DNA of 64,000 bases, from assembly GCF_900155965.1 (NCBI RefSeq), contig NZ_FTMG01000004.1:1-64000 (forward strand), given 5' to 3'. A program made the translations under genes and the position numbers. This DNA is from Mucilaginibacter lappiensis (GTDB lineage Bacteria; Bacteroidota; Bacteroidia; Sphingobacteriales; Sphingobacteriaceae). Under the pieces are notes generated by a model. It was not told the DNA's origin, ran no database searches, and saw only the letters and a program-made list of their open reading frames with translations. Of the stretch, positions 25,616 through 34,985 are shown piece after piece (positions within the stretch are counted from its first letter, which is position 1; every line of letters starts with the position of its first letter).

Positions 25616-28186
25616 TTATTCAGTAGTTTCGGTAGTTGATTCTTCGCTGTTATCAGTTGCGTCATCACCATCGCCGGCACCATTTACTGCATTTTCATCC
25701 AGTTCCGCTTCTTCATCCTCGTCATGCTCAATTTTGGCAACAGATGCTATCTCGTCATTACCTTTTAAAGTAATCAATCTAACACCCTGTGTGGCACGGC
25801 CCATGGTTCTCAGCTCGCTAATCGCAATACGTATAATAATGCCCGATTTGTTGATGATCATCAAATCTTCTTTATCTGTAACACCTTTTATGGCCACAAG
25901 GTTTCCGGTTTTTTCGGTAATATTTAAAGTTTTTACACCTTTACCACCGCGGTTGGTTACCCTGTAGTCGTCAATATCGGTACGTTTGCCATAACCTTTT
26001 TCAGATACTACCAGAACCGTTGTTTCGGCATCATCAATACTGATCATGCCTACCACTTCATCGTTATCACTGTCCAATGATATACCACGAACACCGGTAG
26101 CGGTACGTCCCATCGGTCTAACAGTCGACTCATTAAAGCGGATGGCCCTACCCGATTGTAATGCCATTACTATTTCGCTGGTGCCTGTAGTTAAGGTTGC
26201 TTCCAGTAATGAATCACCTTCGTTAATGTTGATGGCGTTGATACCATTGGCACGCGGACGTGAGTAGGCCTCCAGCGATGTTTTTTTGATGGTACCTTTC
26301 TTGGTACACATGATAATAAAGTTATTCTCCAGGTAGTTCTGGTCTTTAAGGCTGATGAGTTTAATATAAGCCTTGATGTTCTCTTCCTTAGGGATATTGA
26401 TGATGTTCTGGATAGCGCGTCCTTTTGAGGTACGGGTACCTTCCGGAATTTCAAATACCCGGAGCCAGTAACATTGCCCCGACTCGGTAAAGAACAACAT
26501 ATAGTTGTGGTTTGATGCCACTAACAGGTGCTCAATAAAATCGGCATCGCGGCTGTTGCTGCCGAGAGAGCCTTTACCACCTCTGCCCTGACGACGATAT
26601 TCGGTTAAAGGTGTACGTTTAATATAACCTTCGCGCGATATGGTGATCACCACATCCTCATCCTCAATAAAGTCTTCCGTTTGCATTTCGGCCGATGAGT
26701 GAACCATTTCTGTTCTGCGCTCATCCCCGTATTTATCTTTTATTTCTAACAGCTCATCTTTAATGATCTGCATCCTTAAGCCTTCGTCATTTAAAATAGA
26801 TCTTAAATAATCAATCAGCTTCATTAACTCCGCGTACTCATCTTTGATCTTATCACGTTCCAGTCCGGTTAACCGGCGCAGCGTCATATCCAATATAGCA
26901 CGGGCCTGTATGTCAGATAAACCAAACTGGCTCATCAAGCCTTCTCTGGCTTCGTCAGGTGTTTGAGATGCGCGTATCAGGCGAATTACTTCGTCCAGGT
27001 GATCCAGGGCAATCAATAAGCCTTCTAATATATGGGCCCGTTTTTCTGCTTCGGAAAGTTCAAATTTGGTACGGCGTACAACAACCTCGTGCCTGTGCTC
27101 CACAAAATGGTGAATCAGATCTCTCAGGTTAAGCATCATCGGGCGGCCATTAACCAGCGCGATGTTGTTTACACTGAACGATGTTTGCAGCGCGGTATAT
27201 TTGAACAGGTTATTCAATACAATAGCTGCATTGGCTTCCCGTTTAATTTCATAAACTATACGGATACCTTCACGACTTGATTCGTCCCGGATGGATGATA
27301 TACCTTCCAGCTTTTTATCATTCACCAGGTCGGCGGTACGCTCAATCATCAGAGCCTTGTTTACCTGGTAAGGCACTTCGGTAACTATAATGCGTTCACG
27401 ATCGCTGCCATGTGTTTCAATTTCGGCCCTGGCGCGGATCACTACCCTGCCCCTACCTGTTTCCAGCGCTTCGCGCGGTCCCTCAAAACCATAGATGATA
27501 CCACCTGTAGGAAAATCCGGACCTTTAACATATTTCATTAACTCAGCAACCTCTATCTGGCGGTTATCAATTAATGCTATGGTAGCGTCAATTACTTCCG
27601 ACAGGTTGTGCGGTGCCATATTAGTAGCCATACCTACCGCGATACCGGATGCTCCGTTAACCAGCAGGTTGGGGAATTTGGATGGCAATACAGTTGGCTC
27701 CTGTAGCGAGTCGTCAAAGTTTAATTGAAAATCAATGGTATCCTTATTGATATCGGCCAGCATCTCTTCAGCTAGCTTTTGTAGGCGGGCCTCTGTATAA
27801 CGCATAGCCGCAGGCTCGTCACCATCAATTGATCCGTAATTACCCTGGCCTTCCACCAGCAGGTAGCGTAAGCTCCATTCCTGGGCCATACGTACCATAG
27901 TATCGTATACAGATTTATCACCATGCGGGTGATACTTACCCATCACCTCCCCTACAATACGGGCAGATTTTTTATAGGGCTTGTTATTATTTAAACCCAG
28001 GTCGAGCATGCCGTATAAAACACGTCTGTGTACGGGTTTTAATCCGTCGCGGACATCGGGTAATGCCCTGGAAACAATCACCGACATTGAATAATCAATG
28101 TAAGCCGATCGCATTTCCTCGTCAATATTTATCGAAATTATCCTGTCTTCCTTGTGTGAATTATCGTTTTCTGTTCCTTCGGCCAT
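25616..28186 (-). CDS. gyrA: DNA gyrase subunit A
   Basis: An 856-residue type IIA topoisomerase subunit that breaks and rejoins DNA for negative supercoiling with GyrB. The winged-helix domain carries the catalytic tyrosine Y130 in [10 protein letters not shown]. The C-terminal pinwheel has the GyrA box QGRGGKG, which distinguishes it from ParC. The C-terminus is a long acidic tail rich in Asp and Glu. In the quinolone pocket, [10 protein letters not shown] puts Lys91 at the position of E. coli Ser83, while Asp95 matches Asp87. It heads a three-gene operon with two exported TPR proteins. Confidence 0.97.
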   Translation of the reverse strand: MAEGTENDNSHKEDRIISINIDEEMRSAYIDYSMSVIVSRALPDVRDGLKPVHRRVLYGMLDLGLNNNKPYKKSARIVGEVMGKYHPHGDKSVYDTMVRMAQEWSLRYLLVEGQGNYGSIDGDEPAAMRYTEARLQKLAEEMLADINKDTIDFQLNFDDSLQEPTVLPSKFPNLLVNGASGIAVGMATNMAPHNLSEVIDATIALIDNRQIEVAELMKYVKGPDFPTGGIIYGFEGPREALETGRGRVVIRARAEIETHGSDRERIIVTEVPYQVNKALMIERTADLVNDKKLEGISSIRDESSREGIRIVYEIKREANAAIVLNNLFKYTALQTSFSVNNIALVNGRPMMLNLRDLIHHFVEHRHEVVVRRTKFELSEAEKRAHILEGLLIALDHLDEVIRLIRASQTPDEAREGLMSQFGLSDIQARAILDMTLRRLTGLERDKIKDEYAELMKLIDYLRSILNDEGLRMQIIKDELLEIKDKYGDERRTEMVHSSAEMQTEDFIEDEDVVITISREGYIKRTPLTEYRRQGRGGKGSLGSNSRDADFIEHLLVASNHNYMLFFTESGQCYWLRVFEIPEGTRTSKGRAIQNIINIPKEENIKAYIKLISLKDQNYLENNFIIMCTKKGTIKKTSLEAYSRPRANGINAININEGDSLLEATLTTGTSEIVMALQSGRAIRFNESTVRPMGRTATGVRGISLDSDNDEVVGMISIDDAETTVLVVSEKGYGKRTDIDDYRVTNRGGKGVKTLNITEKTGNLVAIKGVTDKEDLMIINKSGIIIRIAISELRTMGRATQGVRLITLKGNDEIASVAKIEHDEDEEAELDENAVNGAGDGDDATDNSEESTTETTE

Positions 28187-28350
28187 TTTTATTAATTTGT
28201 GGAATCTTCTCTTATAATTGCGCGTTAAAAAGTGTTTTTTAAACGACCTGCGAAGTTAAGAAAATAGTTGGTTATTGAGCCATTTTTGGCAATAATATGC
28301 ACATGGATTTTATGCACACAGGCTAATTTATTAACGTTACAGGAGGTATA

Positions 28351-28749
28351 TCATTTTACTTTAACCCAATGGTCTTCGATCTTGTTACCATTGGGTAAGG
28401 TAGTCAGTAATTTAAGTGTATCATTACTAATTTTATAGCTGTATTTTACAGTTTTGCCTAATAGTTTGGATGGCTGGTTACAATAGATTTGTGTTTCAAA
28501 ACAAGTATCGGATTGTAACCGGTAATCGCCCTTTTCGTAAATAAAAGTTTTTTGTCCTTTTTCAATTACTTTGGCCTGATAATGCAGATCGTCATACGTA
28601 CGCTGCAATTTATAGCTGGTAGATACAGTATCCTGTTTGCCATTGAAAAGCCCTCCCCTATACTCCCAAATACCTCTTAACGGACTTTTATTAGGAGTGA
28701 ACGCGCAAAACAGGGTTGTCAGTAATAAAGGGAAGATCGCTTTTTTCAT
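28351..28749 (-). CDS. Exported hypothetical protein, lipocalin-like
   Basis: A 132-residue protein with a signal peptide (MKKAIFPLLLTTLFCAF). The remainder alternates short strands and begins LRGIWEYRGG, the way lipocalin-like Bacteroidota domains open. I do not recognise the specific family, and no catalytic residues stand out. Two cysteines (DTCFETQIYC) could form a disulfide in the periplasm. It lies between gyrA and hemF and is bounded upstream by a palindromic repeat element, so it is probably a single-gene transcript. Confidence 0.6.
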   Translation of the reverse strand: MKKAIFPLLLTTLFCAFTPNKSPLRGIWEYRGGLFNGKQDTVSTSYKLQRTYDDLHYQAKVIEKGQKTFIYEKGDYRLQSDTCFETQIYCNQPSKLLGKTVKYSYKISNDTLKLLTTLPNGNKIEDHWVKVK

Positions 28750-28763
28750 GGTATCTATTTTGG

Positions 28764-28857
28764 AGTATCAAGTAGCTAGTATCAAGTATCAAGATTTTTT
28801 GCAATATTCAATATCACGTTTAGAAGTCGTGATACTTGATACTAGCTACTTGATACT
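28764..28857. repeat. Palindromic element copy 1 (28-bp inverted arms)
   Basis: Arms 28764-28791 and 28830-28857 are perfect reverse complements, built on AGTATCAAGTAGCTAGTATC. Each arm repeats AGTATCAAG internally. The 38-nt spacer holds a smaller dyad (TATCACG / CGTGATA). It lies directly downstream of hemF; a second copy lies upstream of hemF. Confidence 0.85.
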
Positions 28858-28862
28858 AATTA

Positions 28863-29777
28863 TTAGGCCCAGTTAATACCTTTTTTGAGTAAAGATAGTG
28901 TTCTTTCTTCTTCACTGCCTGCTACTGGCTGATAGTTATAGAGCCATTTAGCGGTAGGCGGCAAACTCATCAGTATAGATTCGATACGTCCGTTGGTTTC
29001 CAGACCAAATTTGGTGCCGGCATCATATACCAGGTTAAATTCGGTATAACGACTTCGGCGCTGGTATTGCCATAGCTGCTGCTCTTCGGTAAAGGCTGCG
29101 TTTCTGTTACGATCAACCAGTTCGGTATAAATGGGTATGAACGACCGCCCCAATGCTTTTGAAAACTCAAAGATGCTATCCCATGACAACTCCTCATTGG
29201 CGGTTAAACGGTCATAGAATATGCCGCCTATACCCCGGGTTTCGTTACGGTGTTTGATATAAAAATAATCATCGGCCCAAAGTTTAAACCGGTGATAAAA
29301 ATCGTGGTAATAGGTATCGCAAACTGCTTTAACGCCACTGTGGAAATATTGGGCATCAGCATCAACAATGTAATGAGGTGTAAGATCGATACCGCCGCCA
29401 AACCATCTTATTGGCTGCTGTTCGCCTCCAAATGACGATGGCATTTCAAAATACCTGATATTCATGTGGATGATGGGCACCATAGGATGGTTTGGATGGA
29501 TCACAATAGATACACCGGTTGCAAAAAAATCGTCAGACTCTACCTGCAGAGCTCTTTTCATATTTTCGGGTAGCTGACCATGCACGGCAGAAAAATTCAC
29601 ACCGCCTTTTTCAAATATATTACCGTTTTGAATGATGCGTGTACGCCCGCCGCCACCGCCTTCACGTTCCCATTTTTCTTCTTCAAACCTTGCCTTGCCG
29701 TCGGTTAACTCCAGCGCCGCGCATATCTCGTCCTGTATTTGCTGGTAATCGGTAGCTATTTGTTCTTTGCTAATCAT
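28863..29777 (-). CDS. hemF: Oxygen-dependent coproporphyrinogen III oxidase
   Basis: A 304-residue HemF that converts coproporphyrinogen III to protoporphyrinogen IX by two oxidative decarboxylations using O2. Family signatures are clear: HPNHPMVPIIHMNIRYF, WFGGGIDLTPHY and RGIGGIFYDRL. The length is normal. It is a cytosolic haem-pathway enzyme and implies aerobic growth. It is flanked on both sides by copies of the same 28-bp-armed palindromic element and is probably transcribed alone. Confidence 0.95.
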   Translation of the reverse strand: MISKEQIATDYQQIQDEICAALELTDGKARFEEEKWEREGGGGGRTRIIQNGNIFEKGGVNFSAVHGQLPENMKRALQVESDDFFATGVSIVIHPNHPMVPIIHMNIRYFEMPSSFGGEQQPIRWFGGGIDLTPHYIVDADAQYFHSGVKAVCDTYYHDFYHRFKLWADDYFYIKHRNETRGIGGIFYDRLTANEELSWDSIFEFSKALGRSFIPIYTELVDRNRNAAFTEEQQLWQYQRRSRYTEFNLVYDAGTKFGLETNGRIESILMSLPPTAKWLYNYQPVAGSEEERTLSLLKKGINWA

Positions 29778-29798
29778 AAGATGTAAAAATACTTTTTT

Positions 29799-29893
29799 AG
29801 TATCAAGTAGCTAGTATCAAGTATCAAGATTTCTGGTAGTTTATAAATATGCTTTTCAAAAGTCGTGATACTTGATACTAGCTACTTGATACT
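29799..29893. repeat. Palindromic element copy 2 (28-bp inverted arms)
   Basis: Arms 29799-29826 and 29866-29893 are identical in sequence to those of copy 1 at 28764-28857, while the spacer differs except for a short AAGTCG next to the right arm. The two copies bracket hemF. Confidence 0.85.
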
Positions 29894-29903
29894 TTTCTCA
29901 ACA

Positions 29904-31142
29904 TCAGCTTATTTCCACATAATCCAGATCTTTGCCAAATGTTTCTTTGAGCTGACTTAATGAGAGTAAGGCGACCAGGGTTAATATCCCCATCATGATA
30001 TACCCGCTTGTGATAACGCCATAATTTACTTTAAAGGCGTTAAATGCCAGCGTTATTGGAATAAGTGAGCCCCGAACAAAGTTGGGTACCGTTGTAGTAA
30101 CAGTTGAACGGATGTTGGTGCCAAACTGCTCAGAAGCAATGGTAACAAAAGTAGCCCAATAACCAACAGTGCAGCCCATAAAGAAGCTGAGCCATGCAAA
30201 ACGCGCGGGGGTAATACCTGTAGCACTCAGGTAGAAGTATACACTTACCAGGGATAATAACAGAAAAATCGCCATAGCTAATTTTCTTGATTTGGTGACC
30301 TGAGCCAGCAAACCAGCGAAAATATCGCCAACCGCTATGCCTATATAGCTATAAAAAATACCATCACCTGGTTTTATAATTGTTTTGGCGCCCAATGCTA
30401 TTCCAAACTGGTCAGAGAAGCTGATCAGTACCCCTACTACATACCACAGCGGTGCACCTATCAGTATACAGAAAATGTATTTTTTGAACCTGCCCCAATT
30501 GGTGAAAAGCATAAAGAAATTTCCTTTCGTCACCTTGCTTTGCTCTATGTTCTTGAACATTCCGGATTCAAAAGTTCCTATTCTCAGTAGCAGTAAAAGA
30601 ATACCTAATCCTCCGCCCACAAAGTAGGCGTTTCGCCAGCCAAACTTAGCAACCATATAGGCAGCAGTAGCGCCAAACAAGCCGATAACAGCAACTATCA
30701 TAGTGCCGTAACCTCTTTTTTCTTTACTTAAAGTTTCGCTTACCAGCGTAATACCAGCTCCCAGCTCACCTGCAAGACCAAGGCCTGCTATAAACCTCAC
30801 CAATGCATAGGTGTTTACATCATGCACAAGTCCATTGGCAAAATTGGCTATGGAATATAATAGGATTGAACCAAAGAGCACTTTAATACGCCCCAGTTTA
30901 TCCCCGATAACGCCCCACAGAATACCACCAAGCAACAGACCAAGCATTTGAACATTGATAATAAATTGCCCTTTACTTGTAATTTCCTGGGCGCTTAAAC
31001 CAATATCCTTTAAACTGTTTATGCGTACAATTGAAAAAACAAGCAGGTCATAAATGTCAACGAAATAACCAAGTGAAGCAACAAGAACCAGGAATATCAT
31101 GTTCCTGGTGGCCTTGGCAGAGGTAGCTGTAGCGGTTGTCAT
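29904..31142 (-). CDS. MFS transporter, metabolite:H+ symporter-like
   Basis: A 412-residue major facilitator protein with twelve predicted helices. The loop 2-3 motif GVIGDKLGRIKVLF is the conserved MFS signature. The overall pattern resembles the sugar/metabolite:proton symporter branch that includes ShiA/ProP-like carriers. The substrate is unknown. Its start is 114 bp from the cold-shock gene terminator, so it is a separate transcription unit on the same strand. Confidence 0.85.
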   Translation of the reverse strand: MTTATATSAKATRNMIFLVLVASLGYFVDIYDLLVFSIVRINSLKDIGLSAQEITSKGQFIINVQMLGLLLGGILWGVIGDKLGRIKVLFGSILLYSIANFANGLVHDVNTYALVRFIAGLGLAGELGAGITLVSETLSKEKRGYGTMIVAVIGLFGATAAYMVAKFGWRNAYFVGGGLGILLLLLRIGTFESGMFKNIEQSKVTKGNFFMLFTNWGRFKKYIFCILIGAPLWYVVGVLISFSDQFGIALGAKTIIKPGDGIFYSYIGIAVGDIFAGLLAQVTKSRKLAMAIFLLLSLVSVYFYLSATGITPARFAWLSFFMGCTVGYWATFVTIASEQFGTNIRSTVTTTVPNFVRGSLIPITLAFNAFKVNYGVITSGYIMMGILTLVALLSLSQLKETFGKDLDYVEIS

Positions 31143-31205
31143 AAGTTTTTATAGGTATTTGAACGGCTAAAGTAGCAGAATTATATAAAATCAAAAATTT
31201 AAACA

Positions 31206-31240
31206 TAAAAAAACCCCTGTGTATGCAGAGGTCTTTTTTT
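31206..31240 (-). terminator. Intrinsic terminator of the cold-shock gene
   Basis: ACCCCTG / CAGAGGT stem with one mismatch, bounded by A7 and T7 tracts, 17 bp downstream of the csp stop. Confidence 0.7.
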
Positions 31241-31256
31241 AAGAATTTTGGTTAAA

Positions 31257-31454
31257 CTATGCTTTTTTTACGTTTACAGCCTGTAGTCCTTTTCTGCCTT
31301 CTTCCACTTCGTAAGTTACGTCGTCATTATCTTTAATGGCGTTTACGCCGCCTTGCACGTCTTTAAAGTGTACAAAAAGATCTTTACCGTCTTCGGTAAC
31401 GATGAAGCCATAACCTTTTTGTGTGTTAAACCATTTTACTTTTCCAGTTTTCAT
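31257..31454 (-). CDS. Cold-shock protein, CspA family
   Basis: A 65-residue single OB-fold RNA/DNA-binding protein with both RNP motifs: KGYGFI (RNP1) and LFVHF (RNP2). It acts as a nucleic-acid chaperone that melts mRNA structure. The spacer upstream of the start (31455-31595) is long and AT-rich, which would suit the structured leader typical of csp mRNAs, but I did not fold it. It is followed by an intrinsic terminator. Confidence 0.96.
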   Translation of the reverse strand: MKTGKVKWFNTQKGYGFIVTEDGKDLFVHFKDVQGGVNAIKDNDDVTYEVEEGRKGLQAVNVKKA

Positions 31455-31595
31455 AATTATAATTCGTATTAAAAAAAATTCGTTTATAAGATTAATACTA
31501 AAGCCAAACTGAAAATAAAATGGTTTTAATAATCAGAAGGAATAGATAAATCCACCTTTCCCAAATATATAAAATTATTAATAAACCAAATAAAA

Positions 31596-32231
31596 TTATT
31601 TGTTTGGTTGTGGAGTTATCCTTAAATAGGGTTTTATAGCTTTATAACCCTTTGGAAATTTGGCCGGGATGTCCTCTGTTTTGATGGCCGGTACCACAAC
31701 TACGTCTTCTCCGTCCTTCCAATCGGCCGGTGTTGCTACACCATAATTGGCGGTTAATTGCAAGGAGTCAATCACGCGTAGTATCTCCTGGAAATTACGA
31801 CCGGTTGATGCCGGGTACGTAATGATGAGCTTAACCGCTTTGTCCGGACCGATAATGAATAACGACCTTACCGTGGCGTTAACAGAAGCATTGGGGTGGA
31901 TCATATCATAAGCTTCGGAAATTTTGCGATCCTCGTCGGCAATAATCGGGAAGTTTACTTCTACGCCTTGTGTTTCGTTGATATCCCCTATCCAGCCGTG
32001 GTGCGATTCTACCGAGTCTACGCTTAGTGCCAATACTTTTACATTACGTTTGGCAAATTCATCTTTTAACGCGGCGGTTTTGCCCAGCTCGGTGGTACAA
32101 ACCGGTGTATAATCGCCGGGATGCGAAAAGAGCACGCCCCAGCTGTCGCCAAGGTATTCGTAAAAATCAATATCACCTGCTGATGTTTTTGCCTGAAAAT
32201 TGGGGGCTTTATCGCCTAATCGTAAACTCAT
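31596..32231 (-). CDS. 1-Cys peroxiredoxin (Prx6 family)
   Basis: A 211-residue thiol peroxidase that reduces hydrogen peroxide and organic hydroperoxides. Peroxidatic C45 sits in HPGDYTPVCTTE and is the only cysteine, so there is no resolving Cys. The long C-terminal arm after residue 160 (VVVPAIKTEDIPAKFPKGY) is typical of the Prx6 group. It is probably monocistronic and cytosolic. Confidence 0.95.
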   Translation of the reverse strand: MSLRLGDKAPNFQAKTSAGDIDFYEYLGDSWGVLFSHPGDYTPVCTTELGKTAALKDEFAKRNVKVLALSVDSVESHHGWIGDINETQGVEVNFPIIADEDRKISEAYDMIHPNASVNATVRSLFIIGPDKAVKLIITYPASTGRNFQEILRVIDSLQLTANYGVATPADWKDGEDVVVVPAIKTEDIPAKFPKGYKAIKPYLRITPQPNK

Positions 32232-32417
32232 GACTATGTTGTTTTATATAAAAATAAATGACTACTAAGTTACTATACATTGTTTGATAAATCAAAATGT
32301 AAAAAGTGTAAACTGGTGAAAATTTACAGAATAATGTGATGAGCCTATTTATAGGTTGGTGATAGGTAATGCCAGATTGAATTTTAATAAGATCAATTTT
32401 GCGCAGGGAGATTCTTC

Positions 32418-33308
32418 TTAAGGGTTGATTGCAAGCTTATATCCTTTGCCGCGTATAACAACAATGTTCACATTCGGATCAAGTTCCAGTTTTTTTCTAA
32501 GTTTTGATATGAACATATCCAAACTCCGCCCCACAATAACACCTTCATCTTCCCATATCTCTTTTTGCAGCCGGCTTCGCTCTATGATCTCATTAGGAGA
32601 TAACGCGAAAATGCGCAGTACACGGGTTTCCGTTCCGGTCAAGTCTATTGTTTTTCCGTTTATGATCAGCTTCCTGTTCTTCGCATCGAACAACACCGAG
32701 CCAAAAGTTAACATATCAGTATACTGACCTTCAGGTAAAGCTTTCCGGGGCTTAGCAGATCTCAAAAAAATGAAACCAACAAGTGCTAAAAATGGCAGGC
32801 TGCCCAGGAGATATCCGTTCTTTACTGTAATTAAGCCTGCCGGTTTAAATTTAATGTTGATCATGTAACAGGCTCTGGGTTGCTTCCTGCCCTTGCATGG
32901 TACAATATCATCTTTTTTATTTTTGGATATAGCGTATCCATAGGCTACACTGGAGTTACCACAGTTCAGAACGTTAACAACATAATCACCTGCGAGTGGG
33001 TCTTTGGCCAACAAACGCTGGGTAGTATTCACCAGAGAGTCCGGTTGAAAAGTCAGATCATTTTCAAACCTGATCTGGTATTCATTTTCTGCGATCTTTT
33101 TTACCGGAAGCACCCTTGATTTATTGTCGCCCGATTGTAAGAGCAGCTCATGTCCGATCCTGCGGAGCAAAATCTCTCTTCTTGCCATATCAAAATCGTT
33201 ACTGCCGGTGATACTGAAAGCCACGCAGATTACAGAGATAAACGCCAGTGGTATCAGTGCGAGTAGATACTTGCGTTTCCCGGAGAGGAGATTTTGGCTA
33301 AGGTGCAT
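32418..33308 (-). CDS. Membrane-anchored winged-helix transcriptional regulator
   Basis: The 296-residue protein has a short N-terminus, a transmembrane helix (about 14-33), a predicted periplasmic region of about 130 residues containing C116, C138 and C147, and a second helix (about 166-184). It ends in an OmpR/PhoB-type winged helix (about 198-296, with SRLQKEIWEDEGVIVGRSLD and VVIRGKGYKL). This resembles a sensor kinase topology fused directly to a DNA-binding output, the reverse order of ToxR/CadC, in which the DNA-binding domain is N-terminal. It is transcribed divergently from an Asp-box protein; a long inverted repeat lies between them and may be its target. Confidence 0.85.
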   Translation of the reverse strand: MHLSQNLLSGKRKYLLALIPLAFISVICVAFSITGSNDFDMARREILLRRIGHELLLQSGDNKSRVLPVKKIAENEYQIRFENDLTFQPDSLVNTTQRLLAKDPLAGDYVVNVLNCGNSSVAYGYAISKNKKDDIVPCKGRKQPRACYMINIKFKPAGLITVKNGYLLGSLPFLALVGFIFLRSAKPRKALPEGQYTDMLTFGSVLFDAKNRKLIINGKTIDLTGTETRVLRIFALSPNEIIERSRLQKEIWEDEGVIVGRSLDMFISKLRKKLELDPNVNIVVIRGKGYKLAINP

Positions 33309-33400
33309 AGTGTCAATATTTTATTTACAAAGTTTACAATTTTATTTACAATCCAAATTCCTCCGGCCGAAAAACATCAAAGTAGATTTGCTGAATCAAA

Positions 33401-33486
33401 TTTAAAGGATATGAAACCATCATGAGCTAAAGGTTCACAAACCAGAACGAGTAAAAACAGCTCATGATAGCTTCATATCCTTTAAA
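33401..33486. repeat. Long inverted repeat in the divergent spacer
   Basis: Arms 33401-33428 and 33459-33486 (28 bp, two mismatches) start TTTAAAGGATATGAA and enclose a 30-nt loop. It ends 15 bp before the ATG of the Asp-box protein, so it is likely part of its leader or an operator for the divergent membrane regulator. Confidence 0.75.
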
Positions 33487-33501
33487 AAACAATTTACTCT
33501 A

Positions 33502-34617
33502 ATGAAAATTAAAAAAATGAAAAGATTATTTGTGTTTGTTCCGACTACCCTGGTGGTATTATTTCTACTAAATTCTTTTGTACTGAAAGAAAAGAAAGCA
33601 GTGAAAAAAGCAATAGAAAAAACTAAATCAGCGCCTGTAGCCATCGTTTTGAGGTCTGCCGATGGCGGACAAACATGGCAGGACATTAGCGAAGGGTTAC
33701 CCGAAAATTTGCGGAGAGCAGGTGTGTGGAGTCAGGGTTTATTTGCAAATGACCATGGGCTCTATTTACGTGCTGGAAATGGAGTTTATCACAATGAACC
33801 AAATTCCACAACTTCCTTTTGGACAAAAGAGGTTGTGCCTGATGGGCAGCGTGAGATCGCCCCTGCCAGGAATGGAATATTTGCATATAATTTCAGGGGG
33901 CAGTTTTTACAAAAAATAAACGGGAAGAGTGATTGGTTGCCCATGTACATCAATTTTCAGGAGCAAGCCGTACGCATTAACAAAACGGTAGATTGGATGT
34001 ACAAGAATTATAAAGAGAAACAAGTATGCAGTGTTTTTGAAACTACGGGAGGCACAGTTTTCATCGGCTCCAACAACGCCCTTTTTAAATCCACTAACAG
34101 TGGCAAAACCTGGGAATATGTGCATGTTAGCGGCTGGGTAATGAAGATGGTAGAGTTAAACGGTGTACTCCTGGCTGCCAGCACACAGGGAATATTAAGA
34201 TCGACCGATGATGGTGAAAACTGGGATTGTGTGATTAGTGAAGGGGGAGCTGGCATCGCTGTAGAACGTATAGATGGTGGGTTTGCTGCTATAGTAAACA
34301 ACGCCATAACCCAAACAAACAGCATACACATTTCACTGGATAATGGAAAAACCTGGAATGCAATAGGTGAAGAACTTCAGCCTTCCTGGAGTAGTTTATT
34401 AATGAAAAAAATAGGTTTACTTCAATCTCCATTGAATATTTCATCCATCAAACAAGTGGGTAAATATTTAATATGTGGTCGCTCAGATGGTGTATTCCGG
34501 TCATCGGACATGGGCAAAACATGGGAAAAACTGTTACTTCCTGCTATAGGAAATTATGGCTTCAATTTATCTGTTTCAGGCAATGTGATTTATGCCATAC
34601 CTAATAAAGGGTGTTGA
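33502..34617 (+). CDS. Asp-box (BNR) repeat beta-propeller protein
   Basis: A 371-residue protein with an N-terminal signal anchor (MKRLFVFVPTTLVVLFLLN) and at least five Asp-box motifs of the S-x-D-x-G-x-T-W type: SADGGQTW, STNSGKTW, STDDGENW, SLDNGKTW and SSDMGKTW. Such repeats form sialidase-like or VPS10-like propellers; no sialidase catalytic residues are recognisable, so a binding role is more likely. It is divergent from a membrane-bound regulator whose periplasmic domain could sense a related signal. Confidence 0.8.
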   Translation: MKIKKMKRLFVFVPTTLVVLFLLNSFVLKEKKAVKKAIEKTKSAPVAIVLRSADGGQTWQDISEGLPENLRRAGVWSQGLFANDHGLYLRAGNGVYHNEPNSTTSFWTKEVVPDGQREIAPARNGIFAYNFRGQFLQKINGKSDWLPMYINFQEQAVRINKTVDWMYKNYKEKQVCSVFETTGGTVFIGSNNALFKSTNSGKTWEYVHVSGWVMKMVELNGVLLAASTQGILRSTDDGENWDCVISEGGAGIAVERIDGGFAAIVNNAITQTNSIHISLDNGKTWNAIGEELQPSWSSLLMKKIGLLQSPLNISSIKQVGKYLICGRSDGVFRSSDMGKTWEKLLLPAIGNYGFNLSVSGNVIYAIPNKGC

Positions 34618-34734
34618 AAAACTCCAAATCCAGCAATAATGTGTTGCGGTTCGACATCGCCAGATAAGCTGAAAATGCACCAGCCAGCAATTGCAAAGCC
34701 CATAAATATTTTGTATATTTATATACAACAAACA

Positions 34735-34772
34735 ACGGCCCCGCTTACTTTGAATAGTGTAAGTGGGGCCGT
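34735..34772 (+). terminator. Intrinsic terminator after the Asp-box gene
   Basis: A 14-bp GC-rich stem (ACGGCCCCGCTTAC / GTAAGTGGGGCCGT) with a 10-nt loop, followed by TTGGTT. It lies 117 bp after the stop codon. Confidence 0.75.
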
Positions 34773-34859
34773 TTGGTTAAAGGAACAAAATAGACCCAAA
34801 ACCGATCATTTATTATGTAGTTATTTGAATGTCAGTAAATTAATACTTTTTAAAGTTTT

Positions 34860-34985
34860 CAAAACCCGTCAAAAATTTGTTAAAAAGTGTTAAAATAGAT
34901 GGTTTTGAATAAGTTTTCAGCAGTTTTTGATTCGTTTTTGTCCCATTTTTGATCAGAAAAGTGTTAAAATTGAGGTTTAAAAAGT
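34860..34985 (+). repeat. Conserved AT-rich intergenic element, copy A
   Basis: This stretch matches the reverse complement of 55993-56108 in the same order: a 25-nt identical block at 34872-34896, then CCATTTTTGA, then AAAAGTGTTAAAATT at 34957-34971, then AGGTTTAAAAAGT. It lies between the terminator and the GH15 start, 148 bp upstream of that ATG. Confidence 0.7.

Noticed and set aside
28764..29893. CRISPR-like repeat pair around hemF
   Set aside because: Only two copies, palindromic arms, and a gene in between rather than spacers; not an array.
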